Shown here in pieces: positions 16,730-24,737 of a stretch of DNA of 64,000 bases. The translations under genes and the position numbers were made by a program. The stretch's first letter is position 1. Every line of letters begins with the position of its first letter. The notes under the pieces were generated by a model that searched no databases, had not been told where the DNA came from, and saw only the letters and a list, made by a program, of their open reading frames with translations. Source of the stretch: Spirochaetota bacterium (GTDB lineage Bacteria > Spirochaetota > UBA4802 > UBA5550); assembly GCA_016928865.1 (NCBI GenBank), contig JAFGJX010000086.1:1-64000 (forward strand), in the 5' to 3' direction.

Positions 16730-17914
16730 TTATTCGTACCTGAGAGCGTCGATGGGATTGAGCCGTGAAGCTTTTTTCGCCGGATAGTATCCAAACAGAA
16801 CGCCGACAAGAGCGGAGAAGCCGAAAGACGCCACGATAGACGCCATTGAAAGGATGAACGGCTGGCTCATGGTTACGGTATAGAAGAAGTATAACACGAT
16901 GCCGGCGATTATTCCGGCTAGGCCGCCCATGGAGCTGACGATGATCGCTTCTATCAGGAACTGGCGGAGGATATCGCTCGTCTTTGCGCCGATCGCCATG
17001 CGTATGCCGATCTCGTGGGTGCGCTCGCTTACGGACGCGAGCATGATGTTCATGATGCCGATGCCTCCCACGACAAGAGAAATCAGCGCGATGACCACCA
17101 TGGCCAGCGAGAGGAGGCCGCTGATCTCCTCGGTTTTCTGGATGGCTTCCTTGAAGGAGTTGACCCGGTAGTCCTGGAGCTGTTCCTGCGTGAGGTTGTA
17201 CTTTCTCTGCAGCAGGTCCAGCAGGTTTTTTTTGACGCTGTCGACCTGGCTCTCGGCGTAGGCCGATATGTTTATGATGAAGAAATTGTTCGTGCCGAAC
17301 AGCCGTGTCGCCATGGTTGTGTAGGGCCCGGCGATAAAGTTGTCGAAGTCGGTCCCTCCGAGGGACATCCCCTTTTCCTGGAGTGTTCCGATGATCCTGA
17401 AGGGGATCCGGTTTATAAGGATCACCTTGCCGATGGGGTCTTCGCCCTCGAAGAAGTGCTTTTTAATGCTGCTTCCGATCACCACGACCTTTTTTCTCAT
17501 GGTGAGCTCTTCACTGGTGAAACAGCCGCCGCTTTCAAACTCCCAGTTGCCCATGCTGAAGTATTCGCTGCTGACGCCGTACACCTTCCGGCTCAGGTTT
17601 TTGTTCTTGTATTTGACCGGGAACTCCCAGGAGTTCATCGGCGTGATGTATTCCACTTCGGGTATATTCTGACGGATGTCTTCCAGGTCGCTTTCCACAA
17701 ACGGCTTTTTTATCGACATCATCATGATGGCCGTGGTGCCGAAGCTCTGTATCTTTTCCCGCACCGCGATCCTGAGGCTGTTGCTTACCCCCGTCAGGGC
17801 GATGACGGAGAGCACCCCGATAAAAATACCGAGGCAGGTCAGCAGGGTCCGCATCTTGTTCCGCTGCAGCGCGCGGACCGCGACAATCGACAGATTTTCA
17901 ACGCTCATGCTCAT
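16730..17914 (-). CDS. MacB-type ABC transporter permease (FtsX fold)
   Basis: 394 residues: a first membrane helix at about 20-42 (LLTCLGIFIGVLSVIALTGV), a large periplasmic MacB-PCD-like domain (about 45-265), then three membrane helices (from SLAMVVIALISLVVGGIGIM onward) ending in the conserved PAKKASRLNPIDALRYE. The FtsX motif SERTHEIGIRMAIGAK is intact. MacB/LolCE-like permeases work with an ATPase and a periplasmic adaptor to export peptides, lipids or lipoproteins. No ATPase or adaptor gene is adjacent, so its partners must be encoded elsewhere. It may have moved away from its usual operon. Confidence 0.88.
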   Translation of the reverse strand: MSMSVENLSIVAVRALQRNKMRTLLTCLGIFIGVLSVIALTGVSNSLRIAVREKIQSFGTTAIMMMSIKKPFVESDLEDIRQNIPEVEYITPMNSWEFPVKYKNKNLSRKVYGVSSEYFSMGNWEFESGGCFTSEELTMRKKVVVIGSSIKKHFFEGEDPIGKVILINRIPFRIIGTLQEKGMSLGGTDFDNFIAGPYTTMATRLFGTNNFFIINISAYAESQVDSVKKNLLDLLQRKYNLTQEQLQDYRVNSFKEAIQKTEEISGLLSLAMVVIALISLVVGGIGIMNIMLASVSERTHEIGIRMAIGAKTSDILRQFLIEAIIVSSMGGLAGIIAGIVLYFFYTVTMSQPFILSMASIVASFGFSALVGVLFGYYPAKKASRLNPIDALRYE

Positions 17915-18029
17915 GGTGGTGCTCTTGCATTCTTTCTTTGAACAGGGTCCCCGGAACCCCCGGAGGGGGCATGGAAGACGTTTCTTTTATACGTCTTACT
18001 TATTTGATGGTATCACATGGCCGTCAAGG

Positions 18030-18056
18030 AAAAAAATAGTATATCATCCGGATGAT
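18030..18056 (-). terminator. Terminator of the SpoIIE phosphatase gene
   Basis: On the minus strand, after the stop at 18124, the palindrome ATCATCCGGATGAT (18056-18043) is followed by ATACT and a run of seven T (18036-18030). The stem is modest, but the position and T-run fit an intrinsic terminator. Confidence 0.5.
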
Positions 18057-18123
18057 GAATCTTTTATCGCAGTTACAGTTCGGCATCAGGGCCATCAAGG
18101 TGACCAATGCGGCCGGCCGCAGC

Positions 18124-19986
18124 TCATTTTTCCCGCCGCAAAACAACCATGGTGATGTCATCATTACATGAAAAACCTTCCAGCGAGGAGGTAATACTGT
18201 TTTTGATGTCCTCCACCGGTCCCGCGCATGACCGGGAAAAAACTTCAATGAGCCGCTCAATGCCGAACATGTGTATGCCGCCGTCACACGTCGTATCAGC
18301 CGTATCGGGCACACACGCTTCGGTAATGCCGTCGGTAAAGACCAGGAGCGTGTCCCCGATTTCGAGACGGCATGAATCGTCCTGGACCATGTCGGCAATG
18401 TCGTCGATTATTCCGAGCCACATTCCACGGGTCTCCAGCACGTCGATTTTGCCGGTCGCTTTTCTGTGAATAAGGATGTCCTGATGCAGTCCCGAAAAGA
18501 TGAATTGCCCGTCCTGGTGGACCGCCGACACCATGATTGTCATGTATCTGTCCAGCCCGATCTTTTTTATGCTCGGCGTAATGGATAAATTCACTTTCCG
18601 CATAAGCTCCGAAGGCGTGACATCGGGATCATCGGAGACCATGGCATGGATGGCGGTCTGTACAATCATCATGATGAGGCCGGACGGCACGCCGTGGCCG
18701 GATACGTCGCCGATGATGAGCCAGTCCCTCCCTCCAGCGTTCAGTATGTCATAGTAGTCCCCGCCGACTTCATCCGCAGGCCGCATAAAGGTTGCCAGGC
18801 GGTAGCCGGATATCGCAGGATCCGTAGGAAGGAGCACCGTCTGGATCTTTTTCGCAATGTGCATCTCGCCCCACAGCAAATCGCGCGTGTTGATCAGCTC
18901 GGCGTTCGTCACCCGTATCTCTTCAATCGCGGCCTTGAGATTGATTGTGTCCCTCTGGTCGTGGGCCACCACGACTATTCCCACCACCTCTCCGGCAGTG
19001 TCCTTGAAGTCCGAGCAGAAAAAGGTGACCGGGATATTCCCGCCCACTTTGGTTATGAGATTGCCATCGAATTGAAAATTTGATATGCTTGAATCCTTGA
19101 TGCGGTTCATCTTCTCGCGCAGAAACTCCTTTTCGGCTATCAGATCATACAGTGACTTTCCCCTGAATTCACTGCTGCTGAAACCGGTCAATTCCTCTGC
19201 CTGATGGTTTATGACTATGACGGTATCGTGCGGGTCGGTGAGGATCATGATGTCCATCATCTTTGATATGATCTCCCCCGCGGCAATTTCAGGGGTGAGT
19301 ACCAGGAGCTTGTATCGCGACATGGCGACCCATGCCCCAATGATGATGCTTGTACTGAACAGCGCGCCGATGGCCGGCATCTGTATTCCCAGTACGGGAA
19401 TGACCATGTTGAAAAAAGACGCCATGAGAAAGCTCGCTATGGTGGTGATGATCACCAGCTGCGCCTGCTTTTTATATCGCATGATATTTGATTTTCTCCC
19501 CCACAGCCAGAGTATTATACACGCGATAAAAAGTGCGGCAATGTTGTATAACCCGTAAATATTAAACCAGACCGACTTGCTGGCGATAATCTCGGCGGTG
19601 CCGAGCGGGGTCTGGTAAAAGTTTTCAGCGATCAGTATTCCGGTGAGGGAGCGCCAGAGTAAAATACAGGACGGGAGGTAGAGCACGGCATATATCCACC
19701 ATCGCGAGAGAAGCCTTTTCTTTCCCGTCAGGATCAGAATGAAGTGGAGGAGGGTCGAGTGAATGAAACACCAGCCGAAAGAGGTGAACCGGTACCAGAA
19801 CCAGATCTGCTTGATATCCGTGGCAGGATAGATAAACACATAGCCGAAGGACCATATCATGCCGGTTGCGCAATACGCAAAAAAAACCTGACTCAATCTT
19901 GCCTTTGGTTCGCGTCGGAGTACATGCAGGCCGAAATATGAGCAGAGAAGAAATGAAAAAAACGATAACAGGGAGAGGATATTCAT
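18124..19986 (-). CDS. 7TM-PAS-SpoIIE protein phosphatase
   Basis: 620 residues. About 1-230 form the N-terminal seven-helix membrane domain often found before histidine kinases (histidine kinase N-terminal 7TM region). About 245-365 is a PAS domain (TDPHDTVIVINHQAEELTGF). About 385-618 is a PP2C/SpoIIE phosphatase with metal-binding motifs GGDYYDIL, IGDVSGHGVPS, FTDGITEA and DDITMVVLR. Such proteins dephosphorylate anti-sigma-factor antagonists and so switch on partner-switching pathways in response to membrane or redox signals. No anti-sigma antagonist or RsbW-like kinase gene is nearby. The architecture is frequent in spirochaetes. Confidence 0.92.
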   Translation of the reverse strand: MNILSLLSFFSFLLCSYFGLHVLRREPKARLSQVFFAYCATGMIWSFGYVFIYPATDIKQIWFWYRFTSFGWCFIHSTLLHFILILTGKKRLLSRWWIYAVLYLPSCILLWRSLTGILIAENFYQTPLGTAEIIASKSVWFNIYGLYNIAALFIACIILWLWGRKSNIMRYKKQAQLVIITTIASFLMASFFNMVIPVLGIQMPAIGALFSTSIIIGAWVAMSRYKLLVLTPEIAAGEIISKMMDIMILTDPHDTVIVINHQAEELTGFSSSEFRGKSLYDLIAEKEFLREKMNRIKDSSISNFQFDGNLITKVGGNIPVTFFCSDFKDTAGEVVGIVVVAHDQRDTINLKAAIEEIRVTNAELINTRDLLWGEMHIAKKIQTVLLPTDPAISGYRLATFMRPADEVGGDYYDILNAGGRDWLIIGDVSGHGVPSGLIMMIVQTAIHAMVSDDPDVTPSELMRKVNLSITPSIKKIGLDRYMTIMVSAVHQDGQFIFSGLHQDILIHRKATGKIDVLETRGMWLGIIDDIADMVQDDSCRLEIGDTLLVFTDGITEACVPDTADTTCDGGIHMFGIERLIEVFSRSCAGPVEDIKNSITSSLEGFSCNDDITMVVLRREK

Positions 19987-20146
19987 ATAAACCTCACTCG
20001 TATCCGGGGGGCGGATACCTTATCGTGGGTGCGTCTGATTACTATGTACCCCGCCGCACCCGAAGGGTATTACAACAGCAGTTAGCGCTAAATGCAAGAG
20101 AATTTTTAATGATCAGGGACTGCCGTAAGGGCGGCGCGATAGGGCG

Positions 20147-21175
20147 TTATTTCCTGATCTTCATCGCGATGGCGCACACCAGGGCGATGAGCGCGCTGGC
20201 GAAAAAGCTGATCACGTGGTACCCGAACCCGGTGAAGATGGCGTCATGCTCGCTCATACCCACCAGGAGAAAGCCGCCGGTCCAGCCGGCCTCGAGCGTG
20301 CCGAAGCTCCCGAAGCTGTTGATCGGCAGCACGTTGGTCAGCACCCCGCCGGTCGAGCCGGCCACCGACTGGATGAAACCGATCTCGATGCCGAAGGACC
20401 TGATGGTCAGGTAGAACAGGAAATAGAGCGCGCCCCAGGTGAGCATGCTGGTCAGCGCGAGCATGGGCGCGAGTCTGCCCGCCTTGAAGGAAGAGAATTC
20501 ATCGACGACCACGTCGATCTTTCCCAGTATCTTCGCCGCCAGCGGCCGCTCCTGGATTCCCAGTCGCGCCGTTGCCGCGTGGAACAGCCTGCCGGACCAT
20601 ATCACCAGCCACTTGAGATTGAACAGGGTGATCACCGAGACGGCGAGAAAGACGACGCCGAGCACCACGAGCGCGATCGACGTATTCGCGCCGAAAAACA
20701 GGATGATCGAGCAGATGAAAAAGGCGGATATCACGATGAAATCGAATATCCTGGTAACGACGAGTATATGGAGTCCCTTCGAAACATCGATGTTCCCGAT
20801 TTTCTTCAGATAATAGACGAAGGTCAGCTCCCCGGTGCGGGCCGGCATGATCTGATTGAAGAAATTGTGGTAGCTGGTAATCGAGTACAGGTCGAGGAAC
20901 GGGATCCCGGCCCCGGAGAGCATGACGCGGAAGCGGAGCGCCTTGAAAAAGTTCGAGGTGAAATAGACGAGGCATGACGCTGCGATCAGCAGCAGGTTCG
21001 CGTTCCTGATGATATCCCAGGACCTGCCCAGGTCGAGCTTGCCGATCAGGAAATAGGCGATGGCGACCGAAAGGACGAGCAGGACCAGGGTCTTTACGCT
21101 GAAAATGCGCCGCTTCCGCTCCGTTAGGACGGCTTCCGCGCTCTGCGGAGTCGGGTTGATATCCGGGCCGGCCAT
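20147..21175 (-). CDS. Second YbhN-type membrane protein (UPF0104)
   Basis: 342 residues, about eight membrane segments. The pattern LVYFTSNFFKALRFRVMLSG and QIMPARTGELTFVYYLKK near residue 110, and GGVLTNVLPINSFGSFGTLE near residue 280, match the UPF0104 lysylphosphatidylglycerol-synthase membrane family. It starts 3 bases after the GT2 gene stops, a tight two-gene unit. Pairing of a DPM1-like GT2 and a YbhN protein suggests handling of polyprenyl-phosphate sugars, with this protein a possible transporter (inference). It is only distantly similar to the 14209 protein. Confidence 0.8.
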   Translation of the reverse strand: MAGPDINPTPQSAEAVLTERKRRIFSVKTLVLLVLSVAIAYFLIGKLDLGRSWDIIRNANLLLIAASCLVYFTSNFFKALRFRVMLSGAGIPFLDLYSITSYHNFFNQIMPARTGELTFVYYLKKIGNIDVSKGLHILVVTRIFDFIVISAFFICSIILFFGANTSIALVVLGVVFLAVSVITLFNLKWLVIWSGRLFHAATARLGIQERPLAAKILGKIDVVVDEFSSFKAGRLAPMLALTSMLTWGALYFLFYLTIRSFGIEIGFIQSVAGSTGGVLTNVLPINSFGSFGTLEAGWTGGFLLVGMSEHDAIFTGFGYHVISFFASALIALVCAIAMKIRK

Positions 21176-21178
21176 CGA

Positions 21179-22150
21179 TTATCTCCGGGCGCTGCCGCGG
21201 GGCCTGATCTCTTCCTTTATGCCTGCCTTCCTGAGACGGTACTGTATGTCCTCCAGCAGGGTGCGGTTGACCGCCATGAGATCCACAATGAACGCGGCCA
21301 GTATCGACTGGAAGCCCATCAGCATAAGTATGCTGGCGAGTATCAGGGACTGGATGTGGCCCTGACCGGCCCCGGTGAAATAATAATAGAGGAAGCGGGC
21401 GCATATGATCAGGCCGACCAGGAAAAGGAACCCGCCGATTCGTATAAAGAACCTGAATGGCTCGTATACCACGAAAATCCTGAAAATGGTGACGATGGAG
21501 CGCTTGATGTAGCTCGGGATACTCTTCACCAGCCGCGATGGCCGAAGGTCCTCGTTGACGCGGACCGGCACCCAGGTGATGGCCATGTTCTTCCGGCCCG
21601 CCTGTATGATGGTTTCCAGCGTGTAGGTGTACGCGTTGAAGACGTTCAGCTTCAGGGCCGCGTCCCTGCTGAAGGCGCGGAAGCCGCTTGGCGCGTCAGG
21701 AATGTCCGTGGAGCTGAAGCGCCGCACCACGTAGCTGCCGAGTTTTTGGAGAAGCTTCTTCACTATGGAAAAATGCTTTATCTGGACGATGGGACGCGCG
21801 CCGATCACGATGTCCGCTTTCCCGTCGAGAATCGGCTGGATGAGCTTCGGGATGTCGCCGGCGTGATACTGGTTGTCCGCGTCCGTGTTCACGATGATAT
21901 CGGCGCCCAGGGAAACGCAAGCGTCTATGCCCGCCTTGAAGCCCTCCGCGAGGCCCTTGTTTTTTTTGAAGCGGACGACATGGTCGACGCCATGCTTTTT
22001 CGCGACGTCCACCGTGTTGTCCTGGCTCCCGTCGTCGATGATGAGCCACTCAATTTTGTCAATGCCGGTGAGCCTGCGCGGGAGCTCGCGGAGCGCTACG
22101 GGAAGCGTCTTTTCTTCATTATAGCAGGGGATCTGGATGATCAGCTTCAT
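21179..22150 (-). CDS. GT2 glycosyltransferase (polyprenyl-phosphate sugar synthase-like)
   Basis: 323 residues. The N-terminal GT-A domain has KLIIQIPCYNEEKTLPVALR, the aspartates WLIIDDGSQDNTVD and NTDADNQYHAGDIPKLI with its DxD motif. Two C-terminal hydrophobic helices (RFFIRIGGFLFLVGLIICAR and SLILASILMLMGFQSILAAF) anchor it. This is the layout of dolichyl/undecaprenyl-phosphate mannose or glucose synthases, which charge a polyprenyl carrier used by GT39-type transferases such as those at 11022 and 22458. The match between these enzymes supports one pathway. It is cotranscribed with the YbhN gene. Confidence 0.87.
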   Translation of the reverse strand: MKLIIQIPCYNEEKTLPVALRELPRRLTGIDKIEWLIIDDGSQDNTVDVAKKHGVDHVVRFKKNKGLAEGFKAGIDACVSLGADIIVNTDADNQYHAGDIPKLIQPILDGKADIVIGARPIVQIKHFSIVKKLLQKLGSYVVRRFSSTDIPDAPSGFRAFSRDAALKLNVFNAYTYTLETIIQAGRKNMAITWVPVRVNEDLRPSRLVKSIPSYIKRSIVTIFRIFVVYEPFRFFIRIGGFLFLVGLIICARFLYYYFTGAGQGHIQSLILASILMLMGFQSILAAFIVDLMAVNRTLLEDIQYRLRKAGIKEEIRPRGSARR

Positions 22151-22288
22151 CTGCGTACCTCTGGGTCATGGATGCGGCATTGACAAACCGGTTTCTCTCT
22201 GTGCCGGGTATTATCCGGCACGGGGCGGAATTGTTCAAGTGAATTTCAGCATATAATTTTTTATTTACTAAAATTACATTTTATCGAA

Positions 22289-22443
22289 GGGCGGGAGGCA
22301 TCCCGGCGAGCAGGCGACAGGACGTCGCCGTTTCCGCCGAGTCAACATGAGCGCTGGCCAGGATGGCCGAGTGCAGAGCCGGAACAGGATGTTCCAGCAG
22401 GCTCTGCTCTATACGAGGCGGACGAGCGGGATGCCTCCCGCCC
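22289..22443. repeat. Element with three CAGGA-loop hairpins inside a 17-bp inverted repeat
   Basis: The ends are a perfect 17-base inverted repeat: GGGCGGGAGGCATCCCG (22289-22305) and its complement (22427-22443). Between them lie three short hairpins that all show the same loop: GGCGACAGGACGTCGCC (22313-22329), GGCCAGGATGGCC (about 22356-22368) and GGAACAGGATGTTCC (22381-22395), the last framed by AGAGCC/GGCTCT. The loop matches the core (AGGA in a hairpin loop) bound by CsrA/RsmA proteins. A related element is at 30447. It fills the 307-base gap between the GT39 and GT2 genes. A dispersed repeat or a CsrA-binding RNA are both possible. Confidence 0.75.
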
Positions 22444-22457
22444 TGTTCGTTGACGAA

Positions 22458-24164
22458 TCATGGAACAAACCGGTACAGGTAGCTCGTAATGCCGCCTTTT
22501 GTGTGAAATGTCCTGAGCAGGATGAAGTGGCCGCTCTGAACGCCCCTGTCGCGTATCTCCCTGAATACCCAGGCCCGCCGGTCTATGGCGTTCGGGTCTT
22601 TTATCGGGAGGCGCCTGATGTAGAAGTCGTCGACGAAGACGTGTGTTACCTTCATCGCCCTGAGCTCGGGCACAATCTCTTCGATGGTCCTTCCCTTGAT
22701 GAAGAAGGAGACGGCAAAGCGCTCGGGCCCGAAGCCCGAGTAGTACATGGGTACGTTTGTCTCGGAGATCAGCATCCTGTCGCCGGGCCCGGCGTTCTCC
22801 CTGTACCAGAGCGCCGCCTGCTTGAACTCCACCCGCGAAAGGCCGTGGTGGTCGAGCGCGCGCACCCCGTAATATACCGAAAGGTTGATGAGCACGCCGC
22901 ACGTCAGCGCCAGAAGCGCGGCGCCGCCGAATCGTTTTTTATCGCCGTTCCCGTATATTGCAACCGTCGCGATCAAGGCGGTGAAGACGAGGGCGAAAAA
23001 CGCGTGCGCAGGCGTCGCGTCAATGATGATGGCCGCCATGGTCGCAGCGTACAGTGCGGTTGCGGCAGCCCAGATAATGACGGTTACGGCGCCGCGCGCT
23101 CCCTGCTTCATCCGGCCGCATATTCCCGAGAGCCACGGCATCATACCCCCGGTGATGCCGGTTATGAGAAACAGGTTCAGTATCCAGAGGATCGGCATGA
23201 CATACCGGTCCTTGGTGTTCTGATAGATCAGGTGTATGAGGAGGAACCCGGCAAAGAAGATAAATACCGGAGCGAACTCCCTGCGCTGCTTTTTCCATAT
23301 CAGAACGGCGCCCCAGGGGATGCCGGTTACGACGATGATCCCGGGTATGGCCAGGAACGCCAGCATGGCTGTCTTCAGCAGCGTGTTTTCCATGTACCAC
23401 GCGTGGCCGGCCATCCACTGGATGAAGCTGCCCGCGACCAGGAAACAGTCGATGAGATAGCGGTAGATATTGGGGCCCCGGTGCGCGATTTCTGCCACAT
23501 AGGGATGTCCCCGGGTGGTGATGAAGCTGAGCAGCAGCCATGTGACAGCGCCGGCGGACGCCATCGTGCCGAGCACGATGGCGAGCATCTTCCTCCTATT
23601 GTAAAAAAAGTCCCTGAACATCACTGCCGGCACGATGAAGACCGAGTCCCACTTGGTGAAGGCGGTGAGGAATGCTGTCGCATATGACAGCTTTGAGTCA
23701 CGCGCCGCGAGATACAGGGACAGGATGATCAATGTGGTCAGCGTCATCTCGAGCTCGGCGTTGACCGCCATGTATACGGTATAGATATTGGTGCCGAGGA
23801 ATATGAGGGCGGCCCAGGCCGCCCTGTCAGAAAGGTACTTGCGGTAGGTAAGGAACGCAAGGAAGAGATAGGGGACCAGCAGGGTCATGTTGAGTATCAT
23901 CGCGGTCAGATAGACCGGATCTTCCGCGGGCAGGGGATTTATCCGCGTCAGCGCCGAGAGGACGAGCGGAAAGAAGGGGAGGAATTTGAAGTTCTTTCCC
24001 GGAAAATCGCCCTGCATGTACTGCAATACCGGCACCCTGATGTTACCGATATAATCGCCGGAAGGTGTTTCAAAATAATTGAAGTAGAACACGCCGTACC
24101 CGATGGAAACAAGGAGGATCAGCGCGGGGATAACCACCCGCAGGGGAGCATCTTTGATTTTCAT
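22458..24164 (-). CDS. GT39-like membrane glycosyltransferase
   Basis: 568 residues from ATG 24164, which has GAGGA nine bases upstream; the frame stays open to 24239, but that extension lacks a start signal. About 11-12 membrane segments begin with RVVIPALILLVSIGYGVFYF. Early loop residues (TPSGDYIGNIRVPVLQYMQG) occupy the place where GT39/GT83 enzymes carry acidic catalytic residues, here D rather than the usual DE pair. A soluble C-terminal domain follows (WYRENAGPGDRMLISETNVP). It probably uses a polyprenyl-phosphate sugar, in line with the GT2 gene downstream; the weak motif makes this less sure than for the 11022 protein. Confidence 0.75.
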   Translation of the reverse strand: MKIKDAPLRVVIPALILLVSIGYGVFYFNYFETPSGDYIGNIRVPVLQYMQGDFPGKNFKFLPFFPLVLSALTRINPLPAEDPVYLTAMILNMTLLVPYLFLAFLTYRKYLSDRAAWAALIFLGTNIYTVYMAVNAELEMTLTTLIILSLYLAARDSKLSYATAFLTAFTKWDSVFIVPAVMFRDFFYNRRKMLAIVLGTMASAGAVTWLLLSFITTRGHPYVAEIAHRGPNIYRYLIDCFLVAGSFIQWMAGHAWYMENTLLKTAMLAFLAIPGIIVVTGIPWGAVLIWKKQRREFAPVFIFFAGFLLIHLIYQNTKDRYVMPILWILNLFLITGITGGMMPWLSGICGRMKQGARGAVTVIIWAAATALYAATMAAIIIDATPAHAFFALVFTALIATVAIYGNGDKKRFGGAALLALTCGVLINLSVYYGVRALDHHGLSRVEFKQAALWYRENAGPGDRMLISETNVPMYYSGFGPERFAVSFFIKGRTIEEIVPELRAMKVTHVFVDDFYIRRLPIKDPNAIDRRAWVFREIRDRGVQSGHFILLRTFHTKGGITSYLYRFVP

Positions 24165-24257
24165 TCCGGGGTCCTCTGTCGCCTGTCGATTTTTACGTCT
24201 GATGCGGATGAATATAGAAATGAATGGACAACATGTCAAGATACTTCTTGCACGGAA

Positions 24258-24286
24258 TTGACAAAGAGCCGGTCAATTGATATATT
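24258..24286 (+). promoter_or_regulatory. Strong promoter of the CULT gene
   Basis: TTGACA (24258-24263), a 17-base spacer and TATATT (24281-24286). Transcription should start at about 24292-24293, which coincides with the ATG at 24293, so the mRNA may be leaderless. Confidence 0.8.
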
Positions 24287-24292
24287 CCTGGT

Positions 24293-24736
24293 ATGGAAGA
24301 TGTTCGAAATCATGAGCGTCTGCTATCGGCCGCCGGCCTTGCCGTTCCCCTGTCCATCCTCCAGCGCTCTGATACACCGAATTTCGTCGGACTGCGCGAG
24401 GAAGCCCCGCGCGACGCTCTTGAAAGGGAAGAGGGCCGATTGCTCTGCGGCGCGTGCGGCAACCGGATCACCACGGAGTCGGCGTGCATAGTTGTGAACG
24501 GCTCGCATGATCATATCTTCCGGAATCCCGGCGGTCTGGTTTTTCATGTCGGCTGTTTTTCCGACGCGGGGGGCTGTCTGGTCGTCGGCGTCTTCACGGA
24601 GGAGTACACCTGGTTTCCCGGATATGCCTGGTGCTATGTACTCTGCGCGGGGTGTCAGGCGCACCTCGGGTGGCGGTATGAGCGGGGCGATGACGGTTTT
24701 TTCGGATTGATCCTTGACCGGCTTGTGCGCCGGTAA
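24293..24736 (+). CDS. Cereblon-like CULT-domain protein
   Basis: 147 residues. From residue 50 on it matches the CULT domain, the thalidomide-binding domain of human cereblon, also known as single-domain proteins in bacteria (Magnetospirillum). Zinc ligands are C52, C55, C118 and C121. The aromatic cage is W107, W113 and W127. The spacings W-6-W-14-W and W-11-C are those of human W380/W386/W400 and C391. Conserved HxHxFxNPGG (HDHIFRNPGG) and FFGLILDRL are present. CULT domains bind cyclic imides such as those at C-terminal degrons; the bacterial role is unsettled. No ATG other than 24293 is available and there is no ribosome-binding site, consistent with a leaderless mRNA. The stop lies 2 bases from the convergent anti-sigma gene. 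Confidence 0.92.
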   Translation: MEDVRNHERLLSAAGLAVPLSILQRSDTPNFVGLREEAPRDALEREEGRLLCGACGNRITTESACIVVNGSHDHIFRNPGGLVFHVGCFSDAGGCLVVGVFTEEYTWFPGYAWCYVLCAGCQAHLGWRYERGDDGFFGLILDRLVRR

Positions 24737-24737
24737 C

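Noticed and set aside
22289-22443. Classical insertion sequence or MITE
   Set aside because: The inverted repeat is perfect, but no target-site duplication is visible at its ends (ATCGAA left, TGTTCG right) and there is no transposase; the shared loop motif argues for RNA function or another repeat class.
22347-23687. 446-codon frame on the plus strand
   Set aside because: Antisense to the GT39-like gene and crossing the hairpin element; no start signal or domain.
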